Source of the DNA: Phenylobacterium montanum
Lineage (GTDB): Bacteria > Pseudomonadota > Alphaproteobacteria > Caulobacterales > Caulobacteraceae
Length of the DNA: 64,000 bases
Assembly (NCBI RefSeq): GCF_018135625.1
Contig: NZ_CP073078.1
Span: 1,178,001 to 1,242,000 of the forward strand
Direction: 5' to 3'
The notes beneath the pieces were generated by a model. It was not told where the DNA came from and searched no databases. It was given only the letters and a program-made list of their open reading frames with translations. A program made the translations under genes and the position numbers. The stretch's first letter is position 1, and each line of letters begins with the position of its first letter. Positions 50,571 through 58,650 of the stretch are shown one piece after another.

Positions 50571-52826
50571 TCAGAACTTCGCGCCCACGGACACGCCCCA
50601 GGTCAGGGGCGGCTCGTAGCTTTCCGGGGCCGACAGCGGCCCGACGGTGAAGCGCTCATAGAGCACACGCTCGTCGGTGAGATTTTTGACCCACCCCGAG
50701 ACGCGGTACTTCTCGTCCGGCGTCGCCATGGAGACGGTGCCGTTGACGATGGTGTTGGCCTTGCGCAAGGAGAACCACGGCGCGACGACGTTGATCGGCG
50801 TCAGCGAGGTGTACTGCTTCGAGGTATAGGCGGCGTTGATGTTGGCGGAGAAGACGCCGAAATCCAGGCGAGTCCGATAGTTGAGCGCGCCGCTGAGCGA
50901 CCAGTGCGGCACGCCGGGCAGCGGGATCTTCTTGTAGTCGTTGACCCCACAGAAATAAGGGTCCTCGCCCCCTGCACAGGGTCCGTTCAGGTTGGCGGTG
51001 AACTTGTCGAAGTGAGCGTCCAGGTAGCCCAGCGCCGCGTCGGCCGAAAAGCCGTGCCCGAGGACGGCGTGGGTCTCGATCTCCACCCCCTGATAGGTCG
51101 CCGCGCCGGCGTTGGCCACCACCGTCTCGTCAGCGTTGGTGACAGTGTTGAGGCGCTGCACCTCCTCCTGGATGTTGTTGTATTTTTCGATGAAGGCGTC
51201 GGCGTTGACCACCAGGCGCCGGTTCAGGAACTCGTTCTTGATGCCGATCTCGTAGTTGTCGACGTGTTCGGCGGCGTAAGGCCCGGCTGAGGACGCGCTG
51301 CCGGCGCGGCCGTTGAAGCCTCCCGAACGGTAACCGCGCGAATACTGCACATAGGCCATGTTGTCCGGCGTGATCTTGTAGTTCAGCACCGCCTTGGGCG
51401 AGAAATCGCTCCAGTTTGCGCTGTAGTTGAACTGGGTCGGAAAATAGAATGGCGGCGTGTTGTGGAAATCCTTGGATTCGTAGCTGTACCGCCCGCCGGC
51501 CGTCAGGGTCAGCTTGTCGGTGAAGTGCAGGTCCACCTGGCCGAACACGGCATAGGAATCGTCGCCTTGATTGGCGTACTGGGTGGTGATCTGCGCCGGC
51601 GGATAGACGCCAAACAGCGAGCCGCCCTCCAGGTTCTGCAGGGCGTAGTGCTGATGCAGGTAGTAGACCCCGGCGACATAGTCGAGGAAGTGCTTGCCGC
51701 TCGGCGAGGCGACATGGATCTCCTGGCTGAACTGGTCCTGGTTCTGGATGCGCTGGGAGACGAAGAAAGGCGCCGTGGACTCGCCAACGGTGACGTCGCC
51801 GGCCCCGCCATATTCATTGACGTTGTTGTCGTCGTACTCTCGATAGCCTGTGATCGAGGTCAGGACGCCCCAGTCGAAGCGCCAGTTCAGGGTCACCGAC
51901 GCTCCGACTGTGTCGAAATTGAAGAAGGTAGGAAAGGTCACGTTGACGTCGTAGGGCTTCTGGTTCGGATTGGCCGCATAGCCGAGCTCGGCGAGCAGGA
52001 AATCGGGCGCGGGCGCGATAGAGCCAAAGGCCGGGGTCCCGTTCATGTTGGGGAAGCCCTTGTCGCGGTCGCGGGTGTGATCGACGACGAGCGTGGCGTC
52101 GAAGCGATCCGTCGGCGTGTAGAGCAGGGTAAGCCGCTCCGACAGGGAGTCGATCCCGCCCAGGGTGGCGCCGTTGGCGATGTTGTGGAGGTAGCCCCCG
52201 TAGTTCAGGTCCATGATCGAGACCCGGGCCGACAGCACGTCCTTGATCAGCGGAATGTCCAAGGCCCCACGCGCCTCGAGCCGGCCGCGGTCGCCGCCGG
52301 TCAACTCGATCTCGCCGTCCAGTTGCCCGGTAGGCTTCTTGGTGGTCATGGCGACCACCCCCCCGATGGTGTTGCCGCCGTCCAGCGTACCCTGCGGCCC
52401 CCGCCGGACCTCGACGCTGTCGATGTCGAACAGATCCTGGGTGGCGCCCACGTTGCGCGCCAGATAGACGCCGTTGATCTCGGCCCCGACCGTGGGCTCG
52501 AAGGTCGATTCGACGTCGCCGAAACCCAGGCCCCGGATCGAGAACGACGAGGCGTTGGGGAAGGTGGCGACCGCCTCCAGGGTCACATTGGGGATGCGCC
52601 CGTCCAGGTCGGTCAGGTTCACCACCGTCGCCTGCTTGAGGGTCTGGCTGTTGAACGCCGTCACCGCCAGCGGCGCGTCCTGCAGGCGAACGGCCCGCTT
52701 TTGTGCGGTGACGATGACCTCGCTCACCTGGTTCTGAGTCGCGTCCGCCGGGGCCTCCGCTGCGCGCGCCGCGGTGGCCAGCGCGACCAGGGCGGCGGAC
52801 GCAAGAAGGGCGTGAAGTCGTTGCAT
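50571..52826 (-). CDS. TonB-dependent outer membrane receptor
   Basis: The protein has 751 residues. The signal peptide is MQRLHALLASAALVALATAARA. A plug domain follows with VSEVIVTAQKRAVRLQDAPLAVTAFN (TonB-box-like region), FSIRGLGF and VEVRRGPQGTLDGGNTIGGVVAMTTKKP. The rest is a 22-strand beta-barrel pattern ending with a terminal strand TWGVSVGAKF, whose final Phe is the assembly signal. GGGGGG lies 7 bases before the ATG at 52826, so the longer open frame to 53405 is rejected. It imports a substrate across the outer membrane with TonB energy; being in an operon with degradative genes suggests that it takes up the compound they degrade rather than iron. Confidence 0.93.
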   Translation of the reverse strand: MQRLHALLASAALVALATAARAAEAPADATQNQVSEVIVTAQKRAVRLQDAPLAVTAFNSQTLKQATVVNLTDLDGRIPNVTLEAVATFPNASSFSIRGLGFGDVESTFEPTVGAEINGVYLARNVGATQDLFDIDSVEVRRGPQGTLDGGNTIGGVVAMTTKKPTGQLDGEIELTGGDRGRLEARGALDIPLIKDVLSARVSIMDLNYGGYLHNIANGATLGGIDSLSERLTLLYTPTDRFDATLVVDHTRDRDKGFPNMNGTPAFGSIAPAPDFLLAELGYAANPNQKPYDVNVTFPTFFNFDTVGASVTLNWRFDWGVLTSITGYREYDDNNVNEYGGAGDVTVGESTAPFFVSQRIQNQDQFSQEIHVASPSGKHFLDYVAGVYYLHQHYALQNLEGGSLFGVYPPAQITTQYANQGDDSYAVFGQVDLHFTDKLTLTAGGRYSYESKDFHNTPPFYFPTQFNYSANWSDFSPKAVLNYKITPDNMAYVQYSRGYRSGGFNGRAGSASSAGPYAAEHVDNYEIGIKNEFLNRRLVVNADAFIEKYNNIQEEVQRLNTVTNADETVVANAGAATYQGVEIETHAVLGHGFSADAALGYLDAHFDKFTANLNGPCAGGEDPYFCGVNDYKKIPLPGVPHWSLSGALNYRTRLDFGVFSANINAAYTSKQYTSLTPINVVAPWFSLRKANTIVNGTVSMATPDEKYRVSGWVKNLTDERVLYERFTVGPLSAPESYEPPLTWGVSVGAKF

Positions 52827-52882
52827 GGTTGATCCCCCCAAGGGTCTTATCGTTGTTGCTGACGGCTTTTCGGCCGCGCGGA

Positions 52883-53464
52883 TCAGGCGCCGGCGACGAT
52901 CAGGCCGGTCGCCTTGACGCCCTCGGCCGTCATCGGATCGTGGGCGACGTCTTTTTCGGTGAGCGCGCGGGTCCAGGCGGCGAATTCCAGGCAGACGCCG
53001 TCCGGATCGAAGAAATAGACCGAGCGCACGAAAACGCCCGGATGCAGCTCGGCCGAGACCTGGGCCGGGGTGTCGTCGTGGTTCATCACCGGCGAGAGGG
53101 CTACGCCCTTGGCCCGCAGCTTTTCGCAATAGGCGTCGAACTTCTCCGGCGAGACGTCGAAGGCGATGTGGTTCATCGAGCCGTGGGCGCTGACCAGCGA
53201 GCCAACGCCGGGCAACGCCGCCGGCGCGGAGACGCCCGGCTGGCCCTCCGGGGCATCCGGGAACCAGAAGAACGCCAGGCTGTCGCCATTGCCGATGTCG
53301 AAGAAGAAGTGCTGCCCCATGCCGCCCGGCAGATCGATGGTCTTGGTCAGAGGCATGCCGAGAATGTCGCGGTAGAATTCCACCGTCTTGGCCATGTCCC
53401 GGCACACCAGGGCCAGGTGGTTGACGCCTCGGATCTCGAACTCGGTGTTCTGCTTCCCGGACAT
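52883..53464 (-). CDS. VOC-family (glyoxalase/extradiol dioxygenase-like) protein
   Basis: The protein has 193 residues. GVNHLALVCRDMAKTVEFYRDILGMPLTKTIDLPGG is a classic VOC first module with the metal-binding His. The second module has GSMNHIAFDVSPEKFDAYCEKL (second His) and VRSVYFFDPDGVCLEFAAW (Glu). These give a 2-His-1-carboxylate metal site as in glyoxalases and extradiol dioxygenases. It could cleave, isomerise or add to a catabolic intermediate. It sits 56 bases before the TonB receptor and 37 bases after the CMD-like gene on the same strand. The exact reaction is not decided by sequence. Confidence 0.88.
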   Translation of the reverse strand: MSGKQNTEFEIRGVNHLALVCRDMAKTVEFYRDILGMPLTKTIDLPGGMGQHFFFDIGNGDSLAFFWFPDAPEGQPGVSAPAALPGVGSLVSAHGSMNHIAFDVSPEKFDAYCEKLRAKGVALSPVMNHDDTPAQVSAELHPGVFVRSVYFFDPDGVCLEFAAWTRALTEKDVAHDPMTAEGVKATGLIVAGA

Positions 53465-53501
53465 GGGGCTGGGTCCCTTTGCGATCGCAAGTTGGAGAAG
53501 A

Positions 53502-54149
53502 TCAGCGCGGCGCGCGGGGCGAGGCGCTGAGGAAGTCGGTGGCTTTGAAGCCTTCGGGCGCGGCCACTTCGACGATGGGCTCGTCCCGGTCGTCGAACTC
53601 GAGGCGGAGGGCCCGGCACATCACCGCATGCATGTCGTAGAGGCAGGTGATGTAGGTCAGCTCGAGGATCTCCAGGTCGGACAGGAAGGTCTTCAGCTTG
53701 TCGATCACCGCTTCGGGCGTGCGCCCGCCAGCCATGGACAGGCAGTCGGTATAGGCCAGCACGGCCCGTTCCTTTTCGTCGAACACGTCGGAGACCGCCC
53801 AGTGCGGAACTGCGGCGATCTTCTCTTCCGACACGCCCAGGCCACGCAGCGACTTGCAGTGCTGGGAAAAGACGAACTGGCTGCCCTTCACCCACCCGGC
53901 GCGGGTCTGTCCCAGCTCCCGAAGGACCGGGTCGAGCTTGCGGTCAGGGTGGCGATAGACGGCGAACCCATCGACCGCGTGCTTGAAGATGTCTGGCGCC
54001 AGGGCGAACACCGTCCACCAATCGCCGCGCGTGCCGGTCGCCGTGCCCGGCTGGGTCACCGGATCGCGGTCGCCAAACAGGCGGTTGTAGTACTGCAGCA
54101 CCACCTCGGACGGGGCGTCGGCGCGAGAAACCTGGCGTAGTCTAGGCAT
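53502..54149 (-). CDS. Carboxymuconolactone decarboxylase/AhpD-like protein
   Basis: The protein has 215 residues. VKGSQFVFSQHCKSLRGLGVSEEKI is the core helix pair of the AhpD/CMD fold. The usual CxxC is reduced to one Cys, since the first position is Ser-containing (FVFSQHC), so a peroxidase role is unlikely. EKERAVLAYTDCLSMAGGRTPEAVIDKLKTFLSDLEILELTYITCLYDM completes the family pattern. AAGGGAAG lies 7 bases before the ATG. Such proteins often accompany aromatic or other ring-degrading operons. It lies 29 bases after the NTF2-like gene and is probably co-transcribed with it. Confidence 0.85.
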   Translation of the reverse strand: MPRLRQVSRADAPSEVVLQYYNRLFGDRDPVTQPGTATGTRGDWWTVFALAPDIFKHAVDGFAVYRHPDRKLDPVLRELGQTRAGWVKGSQFVFSQHCKSLRGLGVSEEKIAAVPHWAVSDVFDEKERAVLAYTDCLSMAGGRTPEAVIDKLKTFLSDLEILELTYITCLYDMHAVMCRALRLEFDDRDEPIVEVAAPEGFKATDFLSASPRAPR

Positions 54150-54178
54150 GCGGAAACTTCCCTTTGGCTAAGGCGGCT

Positions 54179-54568
54179 CTAGGCGGCGGGGCGACGGAAG
54201 GCGGCGACCTGGGCGGAGTCGAAATATTCGTCCAGGCGGGTGATGTGGCCGTCCTCGACGGCGCAGACGATACAGGCGGTCAGGCTCACGGCCTCGCCGT
54301 CGGCGCGAACGCAGCGCAGCTCATGCTGGTGCACGAACCCGCCTTCGAAGACCTTCAGCCGACGGTCGGCATAGACCCTGGTGGGGATCCGGCGAACGAA
54401 GTCCTTAAGGGTGGCCGCGTTCTCTTCGCGAGTCTGCTCCAGACCGTCGGTGTTGTGCCAGATGCGGGCGTTCGGAGCGTAGGAGCCGTAGACCGTGTCG
54501 ATATCGCCGGCCTCGACGGCGTCGAAGAAGCGCTTGGCCAGGGCCGCGATCCCATCGGCGTCACTCAT
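54179..54568 (-). CDS. SnoaL/NTF2-like protein
   Basis: The protein has 129 residues. ALAKRFFDAVEAGDIDTVYGSYAPNARIWHNTDGLEQTREE is a typical NTF2-like cone start (helix, then strand with WHN). VYADRRLKVFEGGFVHQHELRC and ACIVCAVEDGHITRLDEYFDSAQVAAF are the later sheet, with the conserved EYFD ending. These small proteins act as isomerases, cyclases or binding proteins for ring or lipophilic molecules. GGGGAGG five bases upstream fixes the ATG at 54568; the frame to 54655 is not used. It is the first gene of the TonB/VOC/CoA-transferase operon. Confidence 0.85.
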   Translation of the reverse strand: MSDADGIAALAKRFFDAVEAGDIDTVYGSYAPNARIWHNTDGLEQTREENAATLKDFVRRIPTRVYADRRLKVFEGGFVHQHELRCVRADGEAVSLTACIVCAVEDGHITRLDEYFDSAQVAAFRRPAA

Positions 54569-54819
54569 TCCAACCTCCCCGCGCCGCGTTTCAGCGCCTT
54601 TCCGCCTTGAGGCGGATTGTTCAATTTCGGTCGACCGATGCAGCTTTGCATCCAATGATTGGACATATCAACCCATATAGAACTTTTTTCAGAAAGATTG
54701 CATGCAATCTTAGCTACGCGACGCAAGACGCTGGGAGCGCTTTGCGGGCTCACGGCCAACCGGAGAGGCCGACGCCCAGCTAAGATCGGGCTGCGCGAGA
54801 CCTCGGGGGAGGAGCGAGC
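54569..54819. promoter_or_regulatory. Divergent control region with two palindromes
   Basis: About 250 bases upstream of the minus-strand operon. It contains TCCAATGATTGGA at 54651-54663, a perfect inverted repeat around one base, and an 18-base perfect palindrome at 54694-54711. The part 54,650-54,715 is AT-rich. It is the expected promoter for the NTF2-like operon and probably for a lost plus-strand gene. Confidence 0.5.
54694..54711. promoter_or_regulatory. 18-base perfect palindrome, candidate operator
   Basis: AAGATTGCATGCAATCTT is fully self-complementary. Its TTGCATGCAA core suits a dimeric GntR/FadR-type or similar regulator. It lies about 126-143 bases upstream of the NTF2-like start, next to a T-rich tract on the plus strand. 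Ownership by the nearby GntR or TetR protein is speculation. Confidence 0.5.
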
Positions 54820-54917
54820 GTGACTCATCATTCCAGCCTGCGGGCTGTCGTCCTGTTGCTGCTTTCGTCGCCGGCCGTCGCATCGCCAAGGGCGTCAAGG
54901 CGGTGCTGCTCCCGTAG
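54820..54917 (+). pseudogene. Remnant of exported-protein gene
   Basis: GGGGGAGGAG ends five bases before a GTG at 54820, which opens a signal-peptide-like reading (VTHHSSLRAVVLLLLSSPAVASP). Within about 25 codons the sense changes frame to IAKGVKAVLLP and a TAG at 54915-54917. The strong ribosome site, good signal peptide and sudden loss suggest that the body of a secreted protein gene was deleted, leaving both ends. It is also possible that this is chance. Confidence 0.35.
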
Positions 54918-54934
54918 GACTGTCGAGGACAGAC

Positions 54935-55558
54935 TTAGGTTCGGCGGTCGCCCAGTCGGCCGAGCGCCTGCCGGACAATCGGCAGCTGGTCGTTGCCGAA
55001 GTAGAGGTCGGCCCCATTGACGAACATGGTCGGCGAACCGAAGCCGCCGCGGTCGATGACCTCCTGGGTGTTGGCCCTCAGGCGCTGCTTGATGTCCTCA
55101 TCCTGGCTTCGTCTCGCGAGGGCGTCGCCGTCGAGACCGCAATCCTTGGCGACATCGACCAGCACTGCGACTTCGTCCAGATTGCGCATTTCGCCGAAAT
55201 AGGCTTCGAACGCGCGCTCGGCGAAGCGGAACAGCGCCGCCTGGTCCGGCTCCAGCACACAGCAGAAGCGCATGGCCTGGACCGATTTCACCGGATGGTG
55301 CGGCGAGGGGAAATTCATGGCCACCCCTGCCAGCCGCGCCCATTCCTTCAGCCATTTGAAGCTGTGCCGGATCTTGGGATTGTCCGGATCGGCGCGCCCG
55401 GCATAGACGCTCGGGTTCACCGCGTTGAACACCCCGCCGACCAGGAACGGCCGCCAGGTGATGGACGCGCCGGTCTCCCGGACGATCGGCTGGATGTTGT
55501 GGAAAGCCACTCGCGTCCAGGGCGAGGAGAGATCGAAGAAGAATTCGAGGTCGGCCAC
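54935..55558 (-). CDS. DsbA-fold isomerase (2-hydroxychromene-2-carboxylate isomerase-like)
   Basis: The protein has 207 residues from a GTG at 55558 that has GGAGAGAG upstream. LEFFFDLSSPWTRVAFHNIQPI is the start of the DsbA/kappa-GST-like thioredoxin fold, in which SSPW replaces the CxxC, as in HCCA isomerases. ITWRPFLVGGVFNAVNP, FRFAERAFEAYFGEMRNLDEVAVL and GGFGSPTMFVNGADLYFGNDQL complete the family pattern. These enzymes use glutathione to isomerise ring-cleavage intermediates, typically of naphthalene-like compounds. It follows the aldehyde dehydrogenase gene by 22 bases on the same strand. The upstream extension to 55648 is rejected. Confidence 0.85.
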   Translation of the reverse strand: MADLEFFFDLSSPWTRVAFHNIQPIVRETGASITWRPFLVGGVFNAVNPSVYAGRADPDNPKIRHSFKWLKEWARLAGVAMNFPSPHHPVKSVQAMRFCCVLEPDQAALFRFAERAFEAYFGEMRNLDEVAVLVDVAKDCGLDGDALARRSQDEDIKQRLRANTQEVIDRGGFGSPTMFVNGADLYFGNDQLPIVRQALGRLGDRRT

Positions 55559-55580
55559 TCGCTCTCTCCGGCGTCCGCCT

Positions 55581-56999
55581 CTATTGCCGCGCCACGTAGA
55601 CAGCCTGGGGCGCCATGAATTCCAAGAGGCCCTCCATGCCGTTCTCAACGCCGAGGCCGCTCTGCTTGTGGCCGGCGAAGGGCGTGTCCGGACGCAGGTT
55701 TAGGTTCTGGTTGATCCAGACCGTGCCGGTCTCCATGCGCCGGGCGATCTCCATCGCCTGGTCCACATTCTTTGACCAGACCGCGCCGGCGAGGCCGTAT
55801 TCGCTGGCGTTGGCCCGGTCGACCACCTCGTCGATCGAGGAGAACTTGAGCATCGGCAGGATCGGGCCGAAGGCTTCCTCCTGCACCACCCGCTCGTGCT
55901 CCGGCGGGTTGTCGACGATGGTCACGGGCACGAAATAGCCTTCGCCCTCCGGGATCTCGGCGCCCTGCAGCAGCACCAGGTTCTTGGCCTTGGCGTCGTT
56001 CAACAGGTCCATGACCCGCTCGTACTGGCGCCGGTTCTGGATCGGCCCCAGGACCGTGCCCTGCTCGGCCCCATCGCCGACCTTGACCCCCTTGGCGATG
56101 GCGGCGAGCCGATCGCGCAGGCCGTCATAGACGTCGGCATGGACATAGAGCCGCTTGGTGGCGACGCAGATCTGGGCGGTGTTGAAGAAGGCGCCGAAGA
56201 AGATCTTCTGCGCCACTTCGTCGAGATCGACATCCGGCAGCACGATGGCCGCGTCGTTGCCGCCCAGTTCCAGGGTGACGCGCTTGAGGTCCTTGGCCGC
56301 GCTTTCCATCACCCGCTTGCCGGTGGCGGTCGAGCCGGTGAAGGAGATCTTGGCGAATCCCGGATGGGCGGTCATCAGCGGCCCGAGGTCGTCACCGCCC
56401 GAGATCACGTTCAGGACGCCCGGCGGCAGCACCTCACGCCAGATCTCGCCGATCTTCAGGGTGCAGAGCGGGGTGAAGGGCGAGGGCTTGAGCACCATGG
56501 TGTTGCCGGCCACCAGGGCCGGGGCGATCTTCCAGACCGCCAGGGTCACCGGGAAGTTCCAGGGCGCGATGGCGCAGACCACGCCCAGGGGGACATAGCG
56601 GGTCTCGATGAATTGGGTAGCCGAGTCCTCGGACACGTGCACCGGCGGGGTCATGCCGGAGACGGCGTGCATCCAGGCGGCGGCGCCGAGGATCTCCTGC
56701 TTGGCGGCGTCGACGGGCCGCCCCTGTTCCTGGGTGAACAGGCGCGCCAGTTCGTCGGCGTGGGCGACCAGGGCCTCGCCGGCCTGGCGAACCAGGGCCT
56801 GGCGCTCCTCGATCGGCCGGCGGCGCCAGGTCTTGAAGGCGGCCTGGGCCGTGGCGACGGCTTCGTCGAGCTGCTCGCGGGTGCAGTCCGGCGCGTGGGC
56901 GAAGACGGCGCCGGTGGCGGGGTTGACCACCTCGATCTCGCCGGCCGTCCGGGCGGCCTGACCGTTGATCGTCATGGTGAAATTGGAGCGGATGTCCAT
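55581..56999 (-). CDS. NAD(P)-dependent aldehyde dehydrogenase
   Basis: The protein has 472 residues. VNPATGAVFAHAPDCTREQLDEAV and YVPLGVVCAIAPWNFPVTLAVWKIAPALVAGNTMVLKPSPFTPLCTL open the cofactor domain. FTGSTATGKRVM, LELGGNDAAIVLPD (active Glu) and FFNTAQICVATKRLYVH (active Cys) follow. PDTPFAGHKQSGLGVENGMEGLLEFMAPQAVYVAR is the normal C-terminal part. It is a general semialdehyde or aromatic aldehyde dehydrogenase. GAGGAAGG upstream fixes the ATG at 56999 over 57029. With the HCCA-isomerase-like gene it forms a two-gene unit, divergent from the MFS transporter. Confidence 0.92.
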   Translation of the reverse strand: MDIRSNFTMTINGQAARTAGEIEVVNPATGAVFAHAPDCTREQLDEAVATAQAAFKTWRRRPIEERQALVRQAGEALVAHADELARLFTQEQGRPVDAAKQEILGAAAWMHAVSGMTPPVHVSEDSATQFIETRYVPLGVVCAIAPWNFPVTLAVWKIAPALVAGNTMVLKPSPFTPLCTLKIGEIWREVLPPGVLNVISGGDDLGPLMTAHPGFAKISFTGSTATGKRVMESAAKDLKRVTLELGGNDAAIVLPDVDLDEVAQKIFFGAFFNTAQICVATKRLYVHADVYDGLRDRLAAIAKGVKVGDGAEQGTVLGPIQNRRQYERVMDLLNDAKAKNLVLLQGAEIPEGEGYFVPVTIVDNPPEHERVVQEEAFGPILPMLKFSSIDEVVDRANASEYGLAGAVWSKNVDQAMEIARRMETGTVWINQNLNLRPDTPFAGHKQSGLGVENGMEGLLEFMAPQAVYVARQ

Positions 57000-57351
57000 C
57001 GTCGCCTTCCTCGGTTCCCAGCCTACCAAGGCAGCCTAGCGGGCTGCCGCAGCGGCAGTGGAGAGGGTTGGGCGCGAAAAATGCGGCCACCTATTCCAGA
57101 GCGAGGGCGATCATCTCCTGGGTCAGGGCCTGCAAGGGGGCTTGTCCGCCGGCACGAAGAAATCCGTATCGACCATGCCCAGGGCTCAAAGAGCCGCGGG
57201 CGCAAAGATGTTCACACACACGATAGTGAGTATTGACGTTCGTCGCCGGCCCGCGGCATGGTGCGGCCAAGTCGACGCCTGTGATCGATTCAGAAAGCCA
57301 TGGGAGAAGCCGGTGGGGAGTGCGCGGTCGCCAAGGGTCGGCCCCGAGGCG
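57000..57351. promoter_or_regulatory. Divergent region between aldehyde dehydrogenase and MFS genes
   Basis: About 350 bases without a certain gene. CCGCGGGC (57194-57201) and GCCCGCGG (57249-57256) are an 8-base inverted repeat around a 47-base segment that includes GTGAGTATTGACG, the least GC-rich part. Promoters for both directions are expected here. The MFS reading frame stays open leftward to 57058 but that part has no family-like sequence. Confidence 0.4.
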
Positions 57352-58650
57352 ATGACCTGTGACGAGTCGGCGCGGGCGGCGCCGGGCGCTCGGGCCTGGG
57401 CGGTGTTGGCCATGCTCTGCTTCGTCTATGTGCTGAACTTCCTCGACCGGCAGCTGCTGTCGATCCTGGCAAAGCCGATCCAGGACAGCCTGCACATCTC
57501 GGACGGCCAGCTGGGCCGCATCGGCGGGCTCTATTTCGCGCTGTTCTACTGCCTGATCTCGATCCCGGTCGGCTGGCTGGCGGACCGGACCAACCGGGTC
57601 AAGGTGCTGTCGCTGGCCTGCGCATTGTGGAGCGCGGCGACCATGGCCTGCGGCCTCTCCGCCAGCTATCCGCAGCTGGTCGCCGCCCGCATGACCGTAG
57701 GCGTGGGCGAGGCCGGAGGCGTGCCGCCCTCCTACGCCATCATCACCGACTATTTCCCGGCCCGCCGGCGCGGCTCGGCCCTGGCCCTGTTCAACCTCGG
57801 CCCACCGATCGGCCAGGCGTTGGGGGTGGCGTTCGGCGCCTCGATCGCCGCCGCCTACAGCTGGCGCCACGCCTTCGTGCTGCTGGGCGCGGTCGGCCTG
57901 TTCGCCGCCCTGTCGGTGATCCTGGTGGTGCGCGAGCCGCCGCGCGGAGGGCTCGACACGGTCGAAACGCATGCGCCTGCCGAAAAGGCCGGGTTCCGCG
58001 AGACTTTCCTGGCCTTTTTCTCGCGTCCGGCCCTGGTGCTGGTCGCCCTGGCCAGCGGGGCGACCCAGATGGTCACCTATGGCGCCGGCAACTTCACCTC
58101 GCTGATCCTGATGCGCGAGAAGGGCATGACCCTGAAGGCGCTCGCACTCTATTACGCCCTGGTGGTCGCGGTGGGCATGGGCGGCGGCATCTTCGCCTCG
58201 GGCCTGGCGATCGACCACTTCACGCCTCGATCCAAAGCCGCCTACGCCCTGATCCCCGCAGTCACCCTGGCCATCGCAGTCCCGTTCTTCGTTGGCTTTG
58301 CGTGGGCGCCGTCCTGGCCGCTGGCCATCGCCCTTTTGCTCGGCCCGACTTTCTTCAACTACTTCTACCTCTCCTCGGCGGTGGCCCTGGTGCAGCAGGA
58401 GAGCGCGCCGAACCAGCGGGTCATGGCCGGGGCCCTGCTGCTCTTGGTCATGAACCTGATCGGCCTGGGGCTTGGTCCGACCTATGTCGGCTGGATCAGC
58501 GATCAGCTCCACGCAGCCCATCCGCACAATAGCCTGCAACTCGCCTTCTACGCCCTGACGCCCTTCTATGGCCTGGCGATCGTCCTGTTCCTCTGGCTGG
58601 CCCGCGTGCTGGCCCGGGAGGGGCGCGCGGCCGGAGACCCGATCCAATGA
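57352..58650 (+). CDS. MFS transporter (spinster-like)
   Basis: The protein has 432 residues from ATG 57352 with 12 membrane helices. ARAWAVLAMLCFVYVLNFLDRQLLSILAKPIQDSLHISDGQLGRIGGLYF is the first helix pair of the Spns-like MFS group. GWLADRTNRVKVL is the signature loop between helices 2 and 3, and GVGEAGGVPPSYAIITDYFPARRRGSALALFN the next one. It moves a small organic acid or lipid-like compound across the inner membrane. A GTG at 57313 in the same frame is another possible start. Its stop overlaps the next gene's start by 4 bases (ATGA), so both are translated together; the esterase product may be the transported compound. Confidence 0.9.
   Translation: MTCDESARAAPGARAWAVLAMLCFVYVLNFLDRQLLSILAKPIQDSLHISDGQLGRIGGLYFALFYCLISIPVGWLADRTNRVKVLSLACALWSAATMACGLSASYPQLVAARMTVGVGEAGGVPPSYAIITDYFPARRRGSALALFNLGPPIGQALGVAFGASIAAAYSWRHAFVLLGAVGLFAALSVILVVREPPRGGLDTVETHAPAEKAGFRETFLAFFSRPALVLVALASGATQMVTYGAGNFTSLILMREKGMTLKALALYYALVVAVGMGGGIFASGLAIDHFTPRSKAAYALIPAVTLAIAVPFFVGFAWAPSWPLAIALLLGPTFFNYFYLSSAVALVQQESAPNQRVMAGALLLLVMNLIGLGLGPTYVGWISDQLHAAHPHNSLQLAFYALTPFYGLAIVLFLWLARVLAREGRAAGDPIQ

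Noticed and set aside
57091-58647. 518-residue minus-strand open frame opposite the MFS gene
   Set aside because: It is Gln/Arg/His-rich without domains, while the plus strand has 12 clear membrane helices and family motifs.
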